Below are positions 1 to 10,351 of a stretch of DNA of 64,000 nucleotides, in pieces. Every line of letters starts with the position of its first letter. The first letter of the stretch is position 1. The stretch covers positions 191,692,816-191,756,815 of the forward strand of contig CP136066.1 in NCBI GenBank assembly GCA_032622095.1. Direction: 5' to 3'. Below the pieces are notes generated by a model. The model was not told the DNA's origin. It saw only the letters and a list, made by a program, of their open reading frames with translations, and searched no databases. Position numbers and translations under genes: made by a program. This DNA comes from Siphonodentalium dalli (lineage: Eukaryota > Mollusca > Scaphopoda > Gadilida > Siphonodentaliidae).

Positions 1-738
1 TCAAATAAATGTTATTTTATATGCATGCTAGTACCATATACTCATTAAGTCATTGTATAGTCACTAGTCAGTGAGTGGCTTGAGTTTACGACCCCATATC
101 AACAGAATTGTTTACATGATCATATGTGTCACGCTTTGCCCAATACACTATCCGTTAATTATTTTGATGATGTCTTGTACGCGGATATTCGTAATTTAAT
201 TTATGAAAAATTATTAACTTTCATTTTAAAGACATATTATGTACTTGTTCTGGTGCATTAAACTTCTCAGTTAGTATCCAGGCGCTATGCCAACTGAAGG
301 AATGTAGCATTCTACTAACATTGCCGTAAATCTGAAGCAAATTGACCGTTCCACTCCATAGAAAACATCGTCTGAACTACGCTCAATTGTAAATATTTAC
401 TACTCGATTCTGGACGCATCTATCGGCGATAAACTAACGAAAACGATTTCACCATCGAGAGTCACTGCATTTAATTAATATATAAAAATGACGGTGTGTG
501 TTGTCAATTTGGATATACTATTTGAAAAAATTACTACTTTGAACAAAGTTATTCTCCAATTATATTTGATTGGCCTACCGGAGTGTTTCACATCAATTTA
601 ACCTATTAACATGAACGTTTACAGAATACATCTTCGACTCAAATTACTTAGTTTTCTATATATTATCGATATTATATAGTTGTTAATTGAAAATGGCGTA
701 CAGTACCCCTTTAATATACCACTTCTTTTGACTGGTAC
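1..738. other. left flank of the palindrome, no gene recognised
   Basis: AT-rich sequence without a convincing coding region. At about 690-710 it holds one terminus of a TTAA-type element (CAGTACCCCT followed by TTAA at 711-714). This is the same terminal sequence as the MITE at 47482-47774, but without a visible partner end, so it is a truncated copy. Similarity to the sequence just outside the right arm (31206-31240) fades gradually, so the outer palindrome boundary is not sharp. Confidence 0.5.
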
Positions 739-1053
739 ATCCCTTCTGTCTTTCGCACACTATCGTATCTCTTTTCCTCGTCCTTTCTTCCCTCTCTCTC
801 GTTCCCGCAAATCTCTGTCCGTTCAACTCGCTCTTCGTCCGTCTCGCCCAACTTCCTGTCGACCCAAGAGGCCAACTCCAATCCGCAGATGTGTAAACCA
901 TTCATCAGCCTTTCGTCGTTCATTACATTCCTCCATGCCTCAACAAGAGCATGTCCACATGTTCGGACATCAAAACCATACTAGAACCTGGAAATCTTGA
1001 CAACTGCTCTGTTAGTTAACTTATATACAATGTCACCGAATTATATGCTCGTT

Positions 1054-3423
1054 ACTGGTGCTCAACTGCTCCTATGAGATCACTTCTTAGCAGTTGTATG
1101 TGACATTTCTTAGCTGATTTTTGTTGACAGTCATAGTCGATTTTTGAGAAAAATGGAGGGTGTTGTCCAAAAAATGGTAAGTTTTATCACAATATATCAC
1201 AATTTGACCGGCTGCCGTTCGCAGTTATTAGCTATGGTTAACACTAAACGCTAATGTACTGAAATTGGTATGACAAATATATTTGTTTACACTAAAAGAA
1301 ACATTGATCACCAAAAATTCGCACCATTTTGCGCAGTTGACTGACAAAATCGTTATTTTTTCTAAGATAAAATAGTTTCGCGACCACGCCATGTGAAATA
1401 ATACTACACAAGAACGTCAAGTAATGATTTATGGGTGTTATGTTGTCAGATGTTACAAGGATATATGCTATATAGACAATTTTCGGGCTAACACGTGGGT
1501 TTCACTTCTTAGTATCCATGGTTCCACATCTTAGATCTGGAAATCAGGTACGGTCCGCGTCTTAGTGATTTCATGACTAAATCCTTTAGCACGGGTTACA
1601 GGTCGTACCTTTAGTCTGATCATCATAAAATTTGTCATGGATGTTAACAATGACATATAGATGGGAACGAGTCATTTTGAGGTCATTCGGCCAAAAAACA
1701 AAAAAACATGGCTGCCAGCAGCCATCTTAGATTTTACTCTTTGCATGACTAGATCCTTTAGCACTGGCTACAGGTCGTACCTGTAGTCTGATCATCATGA
1801 AATTTGTCATGAATGTTAATAATGACATGTAGATGGGAACGAGTCATTTTGGGGTCATTTAGACAAAACAAGGCCACCAGCGCCATCTTTGATTTCAAAA
1901 TCCAATCCATTAGCACCGGCTACAGGTCGTACTGTTCGTCTGATCATCATGAAATTTGTCATGGATGTTAATATTGACAAGTAAATGGGAACGAATAATT
2001 TTGGGGTCATTCGGCCCAAAAACATGGCCGCCAGCAGCCATCTTGGATTTTACTCTTTGTATGACTAAATCCTTTAGCACGGGCTACAGGTCGTACCTTT
2101 AGTCTGATCATCATAACATTTGTCATGGATGTTAATAATGACATGTAGATGGGAAAGCGTCATTTTGGGGTAATTCAGATAAAAAACATGGCCGCCAGCG
2201 GCCATCTTTGATTTCAAAAATCAATCCATTAGCACCGGCTACAGGTCGTACTGGTCGTCTGATCATCATGAAATTTGTCATGGATGTTAATATTGACAAG
2301 TAGATGGGGACGAGTAATTTTGGGGTCATTCGGTCCAAAAACATGGCCGCCAGCAGCCATATTGGATTTTACTCTTTGTATGACTAAATCCTTTAGCAAG
2401 GGCTACAGGTCGTACCTTTAGTCTGATCATCATGAAATTTTTCATGGCTGTTGAAATTGGAATGTAGATGGGAAAGAGACATTTGGGGCTCATTCTGCCA
2501 AAAAACATGGCCACCAGCAGCCATCTTGGATTGTACTCTTTGTATGACTAAATCTTTTAGCACGGACTACAGGTCGTACCTTTAGTTTGATTATCATAAA
2601 ATTTGTCATGGATCCGGCTTTTATATAAATATGAATGAATCTATAAATAAACGACACGATGCAAGATACGATTTCACTACATTATACGCCCATTATAAGC
2701 CAATTATTTAAAACAAATTGCAAGTGTCCTCATTACCGGTTAATATACATAACCATCACATATGTAATCGCAATTTAATTGACAACTAGACCTGGAATGT
2801 CGGCTCATATATGTATCAAATGTTACGTGGGATATTGCTGAAGATCCTAGTAGTCGTAGGAAATCATACAAAGTAACTAGCGCCTTAATGTGACACGAAT
2901 TGGGCTGTAGAATAGCAATAGATAGTTTGTGAATCAGCTGAGAAATGGAACCACTAAGAAGTGATCAGAAACCGAAAGTCGGCTAAGAAATGGAACATTT
3001 TGGAGTGAATTTACAGGCCATTTTATACAAGGAAGCGAACACGAGAGAATACTGTTTGTGTGTATGTACAATTAGGGCTACCTGAGGAAGATTTTCCGAC
3101 AGTTTCAATTTATTATACTGAATGGTTCGGAAGCAAAATGACTCGATAGTTCCCCATTGGATTAACATGGATATACAGTTAAATGTCAGAAATAACGTAT
3201 AAAGGTAATCATAAACCATCTATCCACATGGCAATTTCATTACGGGGTTTCCAACGATTGGTTGAATGGTCGGGAACTCACCTTTTCGCCATAATATCAC
3301 TTTGACGCTCTTTTCAACTTATAAAAAACAATAAAAAATCGGTATCGCTGCGGAACCTAATCGAAACGAAATGGCACATAAAACTGCTAAGAAGTTATCT
3401 CATAGGAGCAGTTGAGCACCAGT
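1054..3423. mobile_element. non-autonomous DNA transposon with ~56-bp TIRs
   Basis: The ends are inverted copies beginning ACTGGTGCTCAACTGCTCC (1054 onward) and the complementary sequence ending at 3423, similar over about 56 bp. The flanks are GCTCGTT (1047-1053) and GCTCGTC (3424-3430), a plausible 7-bp target duplication with one mismatch. No transposase is visible. The interior is dominated by a tandem array (1573-2612). The superfamily is not assigned. Confidence 0.65.
1573..2612. repeat. tandem array, ~160-170 bp unit, about 6 copies
   Basis: Each unit contains the words GACTAAATCCTTTAGCAC, ACAGGTCGTACCT, CTGATCATCATGAAATTTG and ATGGCCGCCAGCAGCCATC in the same order. Units start near 1573, 1746, 1900, 2064, 2220, 2381 and 2547. 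Alternate units resemble each other more closely, which suggests a higher-order repeat of two. Short ORFs across it are translations of the repeat and are not called. Confidence 0.85.
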
Positions 3424-3621
3424 GCTCGTCCTATGACACAGAAAAACTTTACAATTTAAAAGTCTCCAACTGTACATATTGTCATAATAATAATAATTAT
3501 TACTTTTCTTGTTTGACACCAATCTATACAAATTAAAATTATTTTATCATAATTATGCTACTAACAATAACAGTATGACAGATTGTTAAATCAGTATATC
3601 AAGAGTTATTACAAGAACTTC

Positions 3622-4080
3622 CTAATCGAAAACCTGATAGGATTCCAAATGAGCCGGCTTCCTAGTCAGTCTGCCAGTACGTGTTCTCTGTGATCTCCAA
3701 CCGTCCGTTGGCTCAACTACCTCATCCAACCGAGGGCTGATATTGGGCAACGTGTCAGACTGGGGGAGTTGTGTTGCCAGAGCTTGAGGCTGTAACCCCA
3801 GAGATTCACCTTCATCACCACTAGAGGACTCAGAACTTACCTCTGCTTCAGGTGATTCATCGTTATGGGAATCATTTTCAATCTCCATAGCTTGATAAGT
3901 CCCATGGTGTGATACATATGAGTTCTGACGATGGTCAGGTATAATCCCATTATCTTGTCCCATACTATTTGTCCTTTTGGCTGCTAAGTTATTGTTTCTA
4001 TTTCTAACTGAATTGTAAACCCCCCTAAATGGTGTTATTCTCTCATAATGTACAACCTTCTGTGTCCGGCCTTCGACCAT
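3622..4080 (-). pseudogene. Ty3/Gypsy Pol C-terminal fragment (left copy)
   Basis: An open frame of 152 codons. Its first 25 residues (GRTQKVVHYERITPFRG) match the usual end of the integrase C-terminal domain in Ty3/Gypsy Pol, where a basic stretch is followed by V-V-H-x-x-R-hydrophobic-x-P. The rest is an acidic, Ser/Glu-rich tail, then a basic end (RTRTGRLTRKPAHLESYQ) of the kind often closing Gypsy polyproteins. No integrase core, RNase H or reverse transcriptase lies upstream in this arm, so it is a 5'-truncated remnant. The family assignment rests on these motifs only. A mirror copy lies at 27864-28322 with the same reading frame. Confidence 0.55.
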
Positions 4081-4292
4081 TTGAACATTATAAGCTACAT
4101 CAGATATTATCTATATGCTTTTCACACAATTGCTCTTGGATTGATTTTCACCTATGACCACCAATATAACCATGCACCATTATTGCCACTTCGAATGAAA
4201 CAATAATGGGCATATATTCCTAAGTTTTTATTTAATTTGATTCTATCAAATATTTAGGCTAACAATTGCATTGCAATCTCATATATATTTTG

Positions 4293-5856
4293 TCTATTAT
4301 ATATTTTGGGAAATATGTCTGTGTGTGTGTGTGTGTCTGTCTGTTCGCGATGGACTCGAAAACGGCCGAGCCGATTTCGATGAAACTTGGTATGTGGGGG
4401 TACTTTCGACCGGGGAGTTGCATATGCCTATTAATTTGCCCGTGCGACGTGACCTTGAAATCGGTTCATTTCAAGGTCAAACGCCCGAGTATCACGGGAT
4501 TTCGATGAAAATTAGTGTCTATGGATACTTTCGTGTGCGGAGTGTCGTAATGCTATTCGTTTGCCCGTGCGACGTGACCTTGACCTTGAAATCGGGTCAA
4601 TTCAATGTCAAATCGCCAATTTTGATGGGATTTCGACGAAATTTGATACGTAGGGTTACTTTTGTCCACTGAGTGTTTTGGACGGGTCAAATCGTGACCC
4701 CAACCTGACCTTGACCCTTCAAAATTATCAATTCGAGGTCAAATCGGGTAAAACCGGATGGATTTCGACGGGTACTTTTGTCGGGTACTTTTGTCCGGGC
4801 AGTGTTTTGGACGGGTCAAATCGTGACCCCACCTGAACTTGACCTTCAAAATAGACAATTCAAGGTCAAATCGCGCAATTCGCCGAAAAGCAGAGGGGAA
4901 ACAGTCCACCAGCTAGTCTATTTTATATTTTGGAAGATCTGTGTGTGTGTGTCTGTCTGTCTGTCTGTTCGCGATGGACTCGAAAACGGCCGAGCCGATT
5001 TCGATGAAACTTGGTACGTGGGGGTGCTTTCGGACGTGGAGTGGCATGGGCCTGTTAATTTGCCCGTGCGACGTGACCTTGACCTTGAAATTGGGTCATT
5101 TCAAGGTCAAACGCCCGAGTATCACGGGATTTCGATGAACATTGGTGTCTGGGGATACATTCGTATGGGGAGTGTCGTAAGCCTAATCGTTTGCCCGTGC
5201 GACCTGACCTTGGCCTTGAAATTGGGTCAATTCAAGGTCAAATCGCGAATTTTGATGGGATTTCGACGAAATTTGATACGTGGGGTTACTGAGTGTTTTG
5301 GACAAGTCGAGTCGTGACCCCGACCTGACCTTGACCTTCAAAATGATCAATTCGATGTCAAATCGGGTAAAACCGGATGCATTTCGACGGGTATTTTTGA
5401 CGGGAACTTTTGTCCAGGCAGTGTTTTGGACGGGTCAAATCGTGACCCCACCTGACCTTGACCTTCAAAATGGACAATTCAAGGTCAAATCGCGCAATTC
5501 GCCGAAAAGCAGAGGGGAAACAGCCCGGACGAAGTCGGATCCACCTGCTAGTCTAATATATATTTTGGGACTTCTGTCTGTTGTCTGTTTGTTAGCTATG
5601 GCCGGGAAAACTGCCGGACGGATTTCGACGAAATTTGATACCTATGGATACTTTTGTCCGGGGAGTGTTTCGGACGGGTAAAATCGTGACCCGACCTGAC
5701 ATTGACCTTCAAAATGGTCAATTCAAGGTCAAATCGGGTCCAATTTCGCATATAACCATGTCTTGCTCATATACGCTCATATAGTCATGTTTCAGACAAA
5801 GAAATCCCTATATAGCCCGGACGAATAGCCCGGACGAAGTCGGGCCCACCTGCTAG
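4293..5856 (+). mobile_element. head-to-tail array of three Helitron-like copies (left arm)
   Basis: Three copies abut exactly: 4293-4916, 4917-5551 and 5552-5856. Each begins TCTA-TATATTTTGGGA or a close variant, followed by a TG/TCTG-rich stretch, and ends in CTAG. The second and third have a short GC hairpin (GCCCGGACGAAGTCGGG) about 12 nt before the end. TC at the 5' end, CTAG at the 3' end, a subterminal 3' hairpin and no inverted repeats are Helitron hallmarks. The bodies contain many GGTCAAATCG / TGACCTTGACCTT words. No Rep-helicase ORF is present, so the copies are non-autonomous. The third copy is shortened. Confidence 0.7.
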
Positions 5857-5927
5857 TTGCTATATATAACACATTTCCAGAAGAAATATTCATTCCATGT
5901 GCATTGTTGTATTTTGTTTTTTATGGT

Positions 5928-6005
5928 CGCCTTGGTGGCTCAGTCGGAAATGCGCATAGTGAATCAGCTCGTCGTAAATGGCAAAGCAGGTACGGGACCA
6001 GTTAA
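5928..6005 (+). repeat. tRNA-like SINE head (left arm)
   Basis: The stretch GCCTTGGTGGCTCAGTCGG resembles an RNA polymerase III A box (TGGCnnAGTnGG). A weaker B-box-like GGTACGGGACC follows about 50 nt later. The spacing and order suggest a tRNA-derived SINE promoter rather than a functional tRNA: no cloverleaf was found. Mirrored at about 25939-26016. Confidence 0.4.
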
Positions 6006-6125
6006 AAAAATATGAACCACACAAAGGGAAGGAAACCTTATCGGCCGAATTCTGGTCCCTGGTCTAGACCAGGGTTTCATGTAAACCATAGTCTAGACCA
6101 GGCCGAAACCACGGTGATCGCCATG

Positions 6126-6145
6126 ATAAGATAAGATAAGATAAG
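6126..6145 (-). repeat. LINE 3' microsatellite tail, (CTTAT)4 on the minus strand
   Basis: Four exact ATAAG units on the plus strand mark the 3' end of the minus-strand LINE, directly at the junction with the empty-site sequence. A short microsatellite tail replaces a poly(A) tail, as in CR1/L2/RTE-type LINEs. Confidence 0.8.
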
Positions 6146-6296
6146 TTTAATAGGCAAAACATCCTTATAAGGACAGTATGCAAACATATTAATATATAGT
6201 TGTACATTGAACAATACAATAAATGATATAATAATAGATGGTAATATATAACCATTTAAGTACAGCTGAATGTGCATAGGGTCGTCTCGTCTTCAT

Positions 6297-9200
6297 TTAT
6301 TCATTGCTTATGAGGCGAAGCTCATCGCGTGCGGAAAATAATTTTCGGATTATATGACATATTGAAGTGCATGAATTTGAAATATTGTTGGATAGGATTT
6401 TGACAAGCTGTTCAGTTTGTGTCATGTTTTCAAAGTCTGGGAACTGTGTCTTCATAAGAGTTATTAGTTCGAGCCGCGGTGTGCGGTAAGCACTACATTC
6501 CAAAAGAAAGTGTTTTTCATCTTCAATAGCATCATCGGAACAAAATATACATAGTCTTTGTTCCAATGCCGTCGGTGGTTGGGTGTGGCGTCCCTTTTCA
6601 ATAGCCAGTTTATGATTACTTATACGCAGTCTAGTAAAAACGATTCTATTTTCTATTGATGGTTTGTGAAGAAGATAAGGTTCTATTTCGTACTTAAGTT
6701 TGAAAAGTCGGTATGTTCGTAATTTATTACTTCCCGTTTTTGAGCATTCATCAGTGAGACTCTGTCTGAAATATATATAATAATCTTCAATAAGATTTCT
6801 TTTGAATTGACTCAGAACTGGACCCGGATTGTTTAGGTCTGCAATATTCCACCCCAGTGATTCTGCCGTTTTGAAGATTGATTTCTTAACCGATGCCACT
6901 TGTTGTTCCAACGCAGCATTACGGAGCAGATTACAGTCCGACCGTGAAATTATCTTAATTACATAAGATGAAAGTCTGCATGCCACGTCAATAAATAATG
7001 GATGGCTCCCTAACTCGGCGCGAACCGCGTTGTTCGAAGAAAATCTGCCGACTCCGAGTAACCGCTTACAATATTTTATGTGTACCTTCTCACATGGAAG
7101 GCGGTCGTGATTTTTAGTGGTTATTTCCACACCCCATATTTCGCTACCATATAACAATATCGGCTTAATTAATCTATCGAAGAGTTTTACAGAAGTCACT
7201 AGTGGAATCGGTGCGTCGTTTGTACATGCGTTAAATAAAGAATGCATTGCTTTGAGTCCTTTAGCACTCAATTCTTCCATTGCATGTGAGAATCTACCCG
7301 TATTACTAAATTTAATTCCAAGATAATTGTATTCATTAACAATTTCCAACTTTTGATTTCCAATGTGAAAGTCTGGTAAAGTTTTTGTTTTCCTACTTCT
7401 AAACACCACACATTTAGTTTTATCAGTGTTCACGGTGAGTTTATTGTTCTCAGTGTATATATTTAGTCTGTTTAGACAGCACTGTAGCCCACTTGGAGTA
7501 TCAGAAAGTAAAACCAGGTCGTCAGCGAATAAAATGTGATTAAGTGTATCATTGCCTAAATGGACAGCCTCGCAAGGACTGTCAAACTCTTTTTTAATGT
7601 CGTCAATAAAGATTTTGAACAGGTTTGGGGACAATATGTATCCCTGCCTAACACCTATCGTGGATAAGCATGGAGGCCCCAACCCTTTGTTTGTTTTGGT
7701 GATATAGTAGCTATTGTCATATAGTGACTGTATTATCCGTAGTATGAGTCCCTTAATGCCCGCGCATTTTAATTTTTTTAAAAGCAATTGTCTGTTTACT
7801 GTATCGAACGCTTTTCTGAAATCTATGAATGCAGCATATAGGGGCTTTCCCAATCGTTTGTATTTTTGAATGGCCGCGTGCAGAACAAATGCTCCATCAA
7901 TGGTGCTCTTCCCTTTCGAAAAACCAAATTGGTTTTCGCTGATAATATTGTTTACATGTAAGAAATCGATTAACCGACGATTAATTATTTTGTTAAACAA
8001 TTTACCGACCGCCGATGATATTGCTATTGCCCTGTAGTTATTGGGATCACTTTTGTCTCCTTTTTTGTGAATTAAAGTGAGGGTAGATTCGCTCCAATCA
8101 CTCGGATAATGTCCTGTCTCCAGAATTAAGTTAAACAATTTTACAATTTCATCAATTATCAATGGAACGAGTGACTTCAGCAATTCGTTCGAAATTTGGT
8201 CGGGTCCAATCGCCTTTCCGTTTTTTAGTTCTCTTGTAGCGCCAAGAACTTCCTCTGTCGTGATATCATCATTATTGATAGCTTGATTACAAGTTTGATA
8301 TGTGTCCGAAGATAATCCACAATCTGGATTATCAGGTTTCGGACAATAAAGCTCAGTGAAAAAATCAACTGATCGATCAGCATCAAGTTCATTTTGTGAG
8401 AGCGGTCTCTGCCGCATTTTTGTTATGATTTCCCAATATTGTTTTGGGTTGGTTGTTTCTAAAGTATCTAGTTTACAATATATATCTGCGTAGAATGCTC
8501 GTCGTTTAGCCTTCAGCGCCTTTTTGTACGCTTTTCGTTTCACATGGTATCGCGTTCTTAGGTTTGGGTCAAATGGGTTATTCCTCATATCATTAATGAT
8601 TTTTCCGAGATCGCGCTTAAATTCCCTACATTGTCCGTCAAACCATTTTCTTTTACGCGGAGTTTTCTTCCTATTAACTACCCTTCGTACACATGCGTAC
8701 ATGTTTACGTCTTTTACTATTTGCATAAGGTCTTTGGTCGCATTTTTGGCACCATAAACATCATGCTGATAGTGATACGTTTTATAATCAGCTAAGCGTC
8801 CGCGAATGGACGTATTATGCATGGCGTTGCGTAATTTCTCCTCACTATGCTCTGCCCATTTAAGATGTGTTCTAAGTTGGGTATATTTATATTTGTTTTG
8901 TGATTGGCATCGTTCATTGTCATATTTTAAGTGAAGAACTAATTGACAATGGTCAGAGAATTCAGTTGGAAGTTTAACACAAAAGCAATCAACCGCGCAA
9001 AGAAAACTCTCTGTTATAAGGATATAATCAACGACGCTCGCCCCATTATATTGATAGCTTGTGAAATGACCAAGTCTATCGCCTGTAGATCGTCCATTAA
9101 TTACACGAATACCACAACTTCGGCTGAGATTTATGAGCTGGCGACCAAAAGAGTTTATACGACTATCCATACTGGCTCTATTGGGGCACGTGTCAATTAT

Positions 9201-9758
9201 GTAATCAGCTGGGAGTGGCGTGTGCTTATCACTGTCAGATACCACGTGGTCTGGCAATTCACCTGTGCGTGCATTGAAATCCCCGCCGAGAATTAATAGT
9301 TCACCGCTCTTGTATCGAGCTAAAGCCTTCTCGACACATTCAAATATATCATCGTCTTTATCTTTCGTCTTCCAAAAACTAGAATTGCTGGGCGGAATAT
9401 ACAATGACACAAATATTACTTTTGTGGATTGGTTAAGCATTTGACCATCGAACTCGACACATAGTGCTACCTCGTTTACAGTGTAGACTTTTCGCATGTA
9501 CTTTTTGAATTTTGAGAGAAAATAAAAGGCTATACCACCCTTTTTCTTGGCCTGGGAACGACTTAAATTTAGATTTTCATACCCTTCTAAATGAATATCT
9601 GGTGAATCTTGATGCCACGTTTCTACCAGAGTAATAAACTCATATCTCTCTATTTGGTTTCTAAAAACTGGATCTCTTATTTTTTTACGGATCCCTTGCA
9701 CATTCCAGCTTGTATATCGGATTGTATTACTGTGATCTGTTGAACTAGTGTCAGACAT
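6297..9758 (-). CDS. LINE ORF2: endonuclease-reverse transcriptase, 1153 aa
   Basis: Encodes the enzyme that nicks target DNA and reverse-transcribes the element RNA there. Residues 1 to about 275 form an apurinic-type endonuclease (exonuclease-endonuclease-phosphatase fold): SWNVQG near the start, the catalytic ETW, GGDFNAR, and SDHCQL at the end. The reverse transcriptase spans about 510-800, with IDFRKAFDTV (motif A), GVRQGYILSP, and the catalytic FADDLVLLS near residue 745. A C-terminal Cys-x2-Cys...His...Cys cluster lies at about 1068-1088. The length and order are typical of an intact Jockey-group ORF2. No stop or frame break interrupts it. ORF1 lies 593 bp upstream. The start was chosen as the first ATG before the endonuclease motif. 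Confidence 0.93.
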   Translation of the reverse strand: MSDTSSTDHSNTIRYTSWNVQGIRKKIRDPVFRNQIERYEFITLVETWHQDSPDIHLEGYENLNLSRSQAKKKGGIAFYFLSKFKKYMRKVYTVNEVALCVEFDGQMLNQSTKVIFVSLYIPPSNSSFWKTKDKDDDIFECVEKALARYKSGELLILGGDFNARTGELPDHVVSDSDKHTPLPADYIIDTCPNRASMDSRINSFGRQLINLSRSCGIRVINGRSTGDRLGHFTSYQYNGASVVDYILITESFLCAVDCFCVKLPTEFSDHCQLVLHLKYDNERCQSQNKYKYTQLRTHLKWAEHSEEKLRNAMHNTSIRGRLADYKTYHYQHDVYGAKNATKDLMQIVKDVNMYACVRRVVNRKKTPRKRKWFDGQCREFKRDLGKIINDMRNNPFDPNLRTRYHVKRKAYKKALKAKRRAFYADIYCKLDTLETTNPKQYWEIITKMRQRPLSQNELDADRSVDFFTELYCPKPDNPDCGLSSDTYQTCNQAINNDDITTEEVLGATRELKNGKAIGPDQISNELLKSLVPLIIDEIVKLFNLILETGHYPSDWSESTLTLIHKKGDKSDPNNYRAIAISSAVGKLFNKIINRRLIDFLHVNNIISENQFGFSKGKSTIDGAFVLHAAIQKYKRLGKPLYAAFIDFRKAFDTVNRQLLLKKLKCAGIKGLILRIIQSLYDNSYYITKTNKGLGPPCLSTIGVRQGYILSPNLFKIFIDDIKKEFDSPCEAVHLGNDTLNHILFADDLVLLSDTPSGLQCCLNRLNIYTENNKLTVNTDKTKCVVFRSRKTKTLPDFHIGNQKLEIVNEYNYLGIKFSNTGRFSHAMEELSAKGLKAMHSLFNACTNDAPIPLVTSVKLFDRLIKPILLYGSEIWGVEITTKNHDRLPCEKVHIKYCKRLLGVGRFSSNNAVRAELGSHPLFIDVACRLSSYVIKIISRSDCNLLRNAALEQQVASVKKSIFKTAESLGWNIADLNNPGPVLSQFKRNLIEDYYIYFRQSLTDECSKTGSNKLRTYRLFKLKYEIEPYLLHKPSIENRIVFTRLRISNHKLAIEKGRHTQPPTALEQRLCIFCSDDAIEDEKHFLLECSAYRTPRLELITLMKTQFPDFENMTQTEQLVKILSNNISNSCTSICHIIRKLFSARDELRLISNE

Positions 9759-10351
9759 TATTTCAGTGTACTAGCCATGGAGCTGGTAAGATTTCCTATT
9801 CTCCCTACAATTGTACAATTTACCTAAATCAAACATTTGAAGTATACGTATATAATGCGTTCATACTAATAAAATTTAACAACAATACTAAAAAACAAAG
9901 AGTATACCATTATAGTGCTTCATCGTGCATGGCAACAGCATAATCTACAGAGGGACACATTTTACTTAAGGAATATTTTGAAATCATACAGAAATGAAAG
10001 TTACTTATCCACTGGGCGAAATGCTTTTGTTTGCTTTCATAACACATATTGTTTACACTGATGGCCTGTTATTGTATCCACATTGGTTCGTATGAAGATC
10101 GTTATAGATGATTTGATAACAAGCTGGTGGTCATCATTTAATTGATACATGGTGCTAACAAGTGAGATTATGGTAGATAATTACCAACAATGCGTTCATT
10201 GTCGGTACATAAAACGTGCCGACTTAAAGGGTCGATGTCGGATGTTAAACAAGTAATTAAAACGTTATTCAATTTGTATACAAGTGCGATGAAACCAAAG
10301 TCCATCTTACTGGAGATTAAGCTGTGCCATGCCTACAAAAACCACATGGAA

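Noticed and set aside
4266-5681. Several overlapping 65-179 codon ORFs in the Helitron-like array and its mirror copy
   Set aside because: They follow repeated non-coding units (GGTCAAATCG words, TG repeats) in changing frames; no domain, and the same frames recur in each copy only because the DNA is repeated.
5928-6005. Functional tRNA gene
   Set aside because: A-box-like word only, weak B box, no acceptor stem or anticodon arm could be folded; kept as a SINE head.
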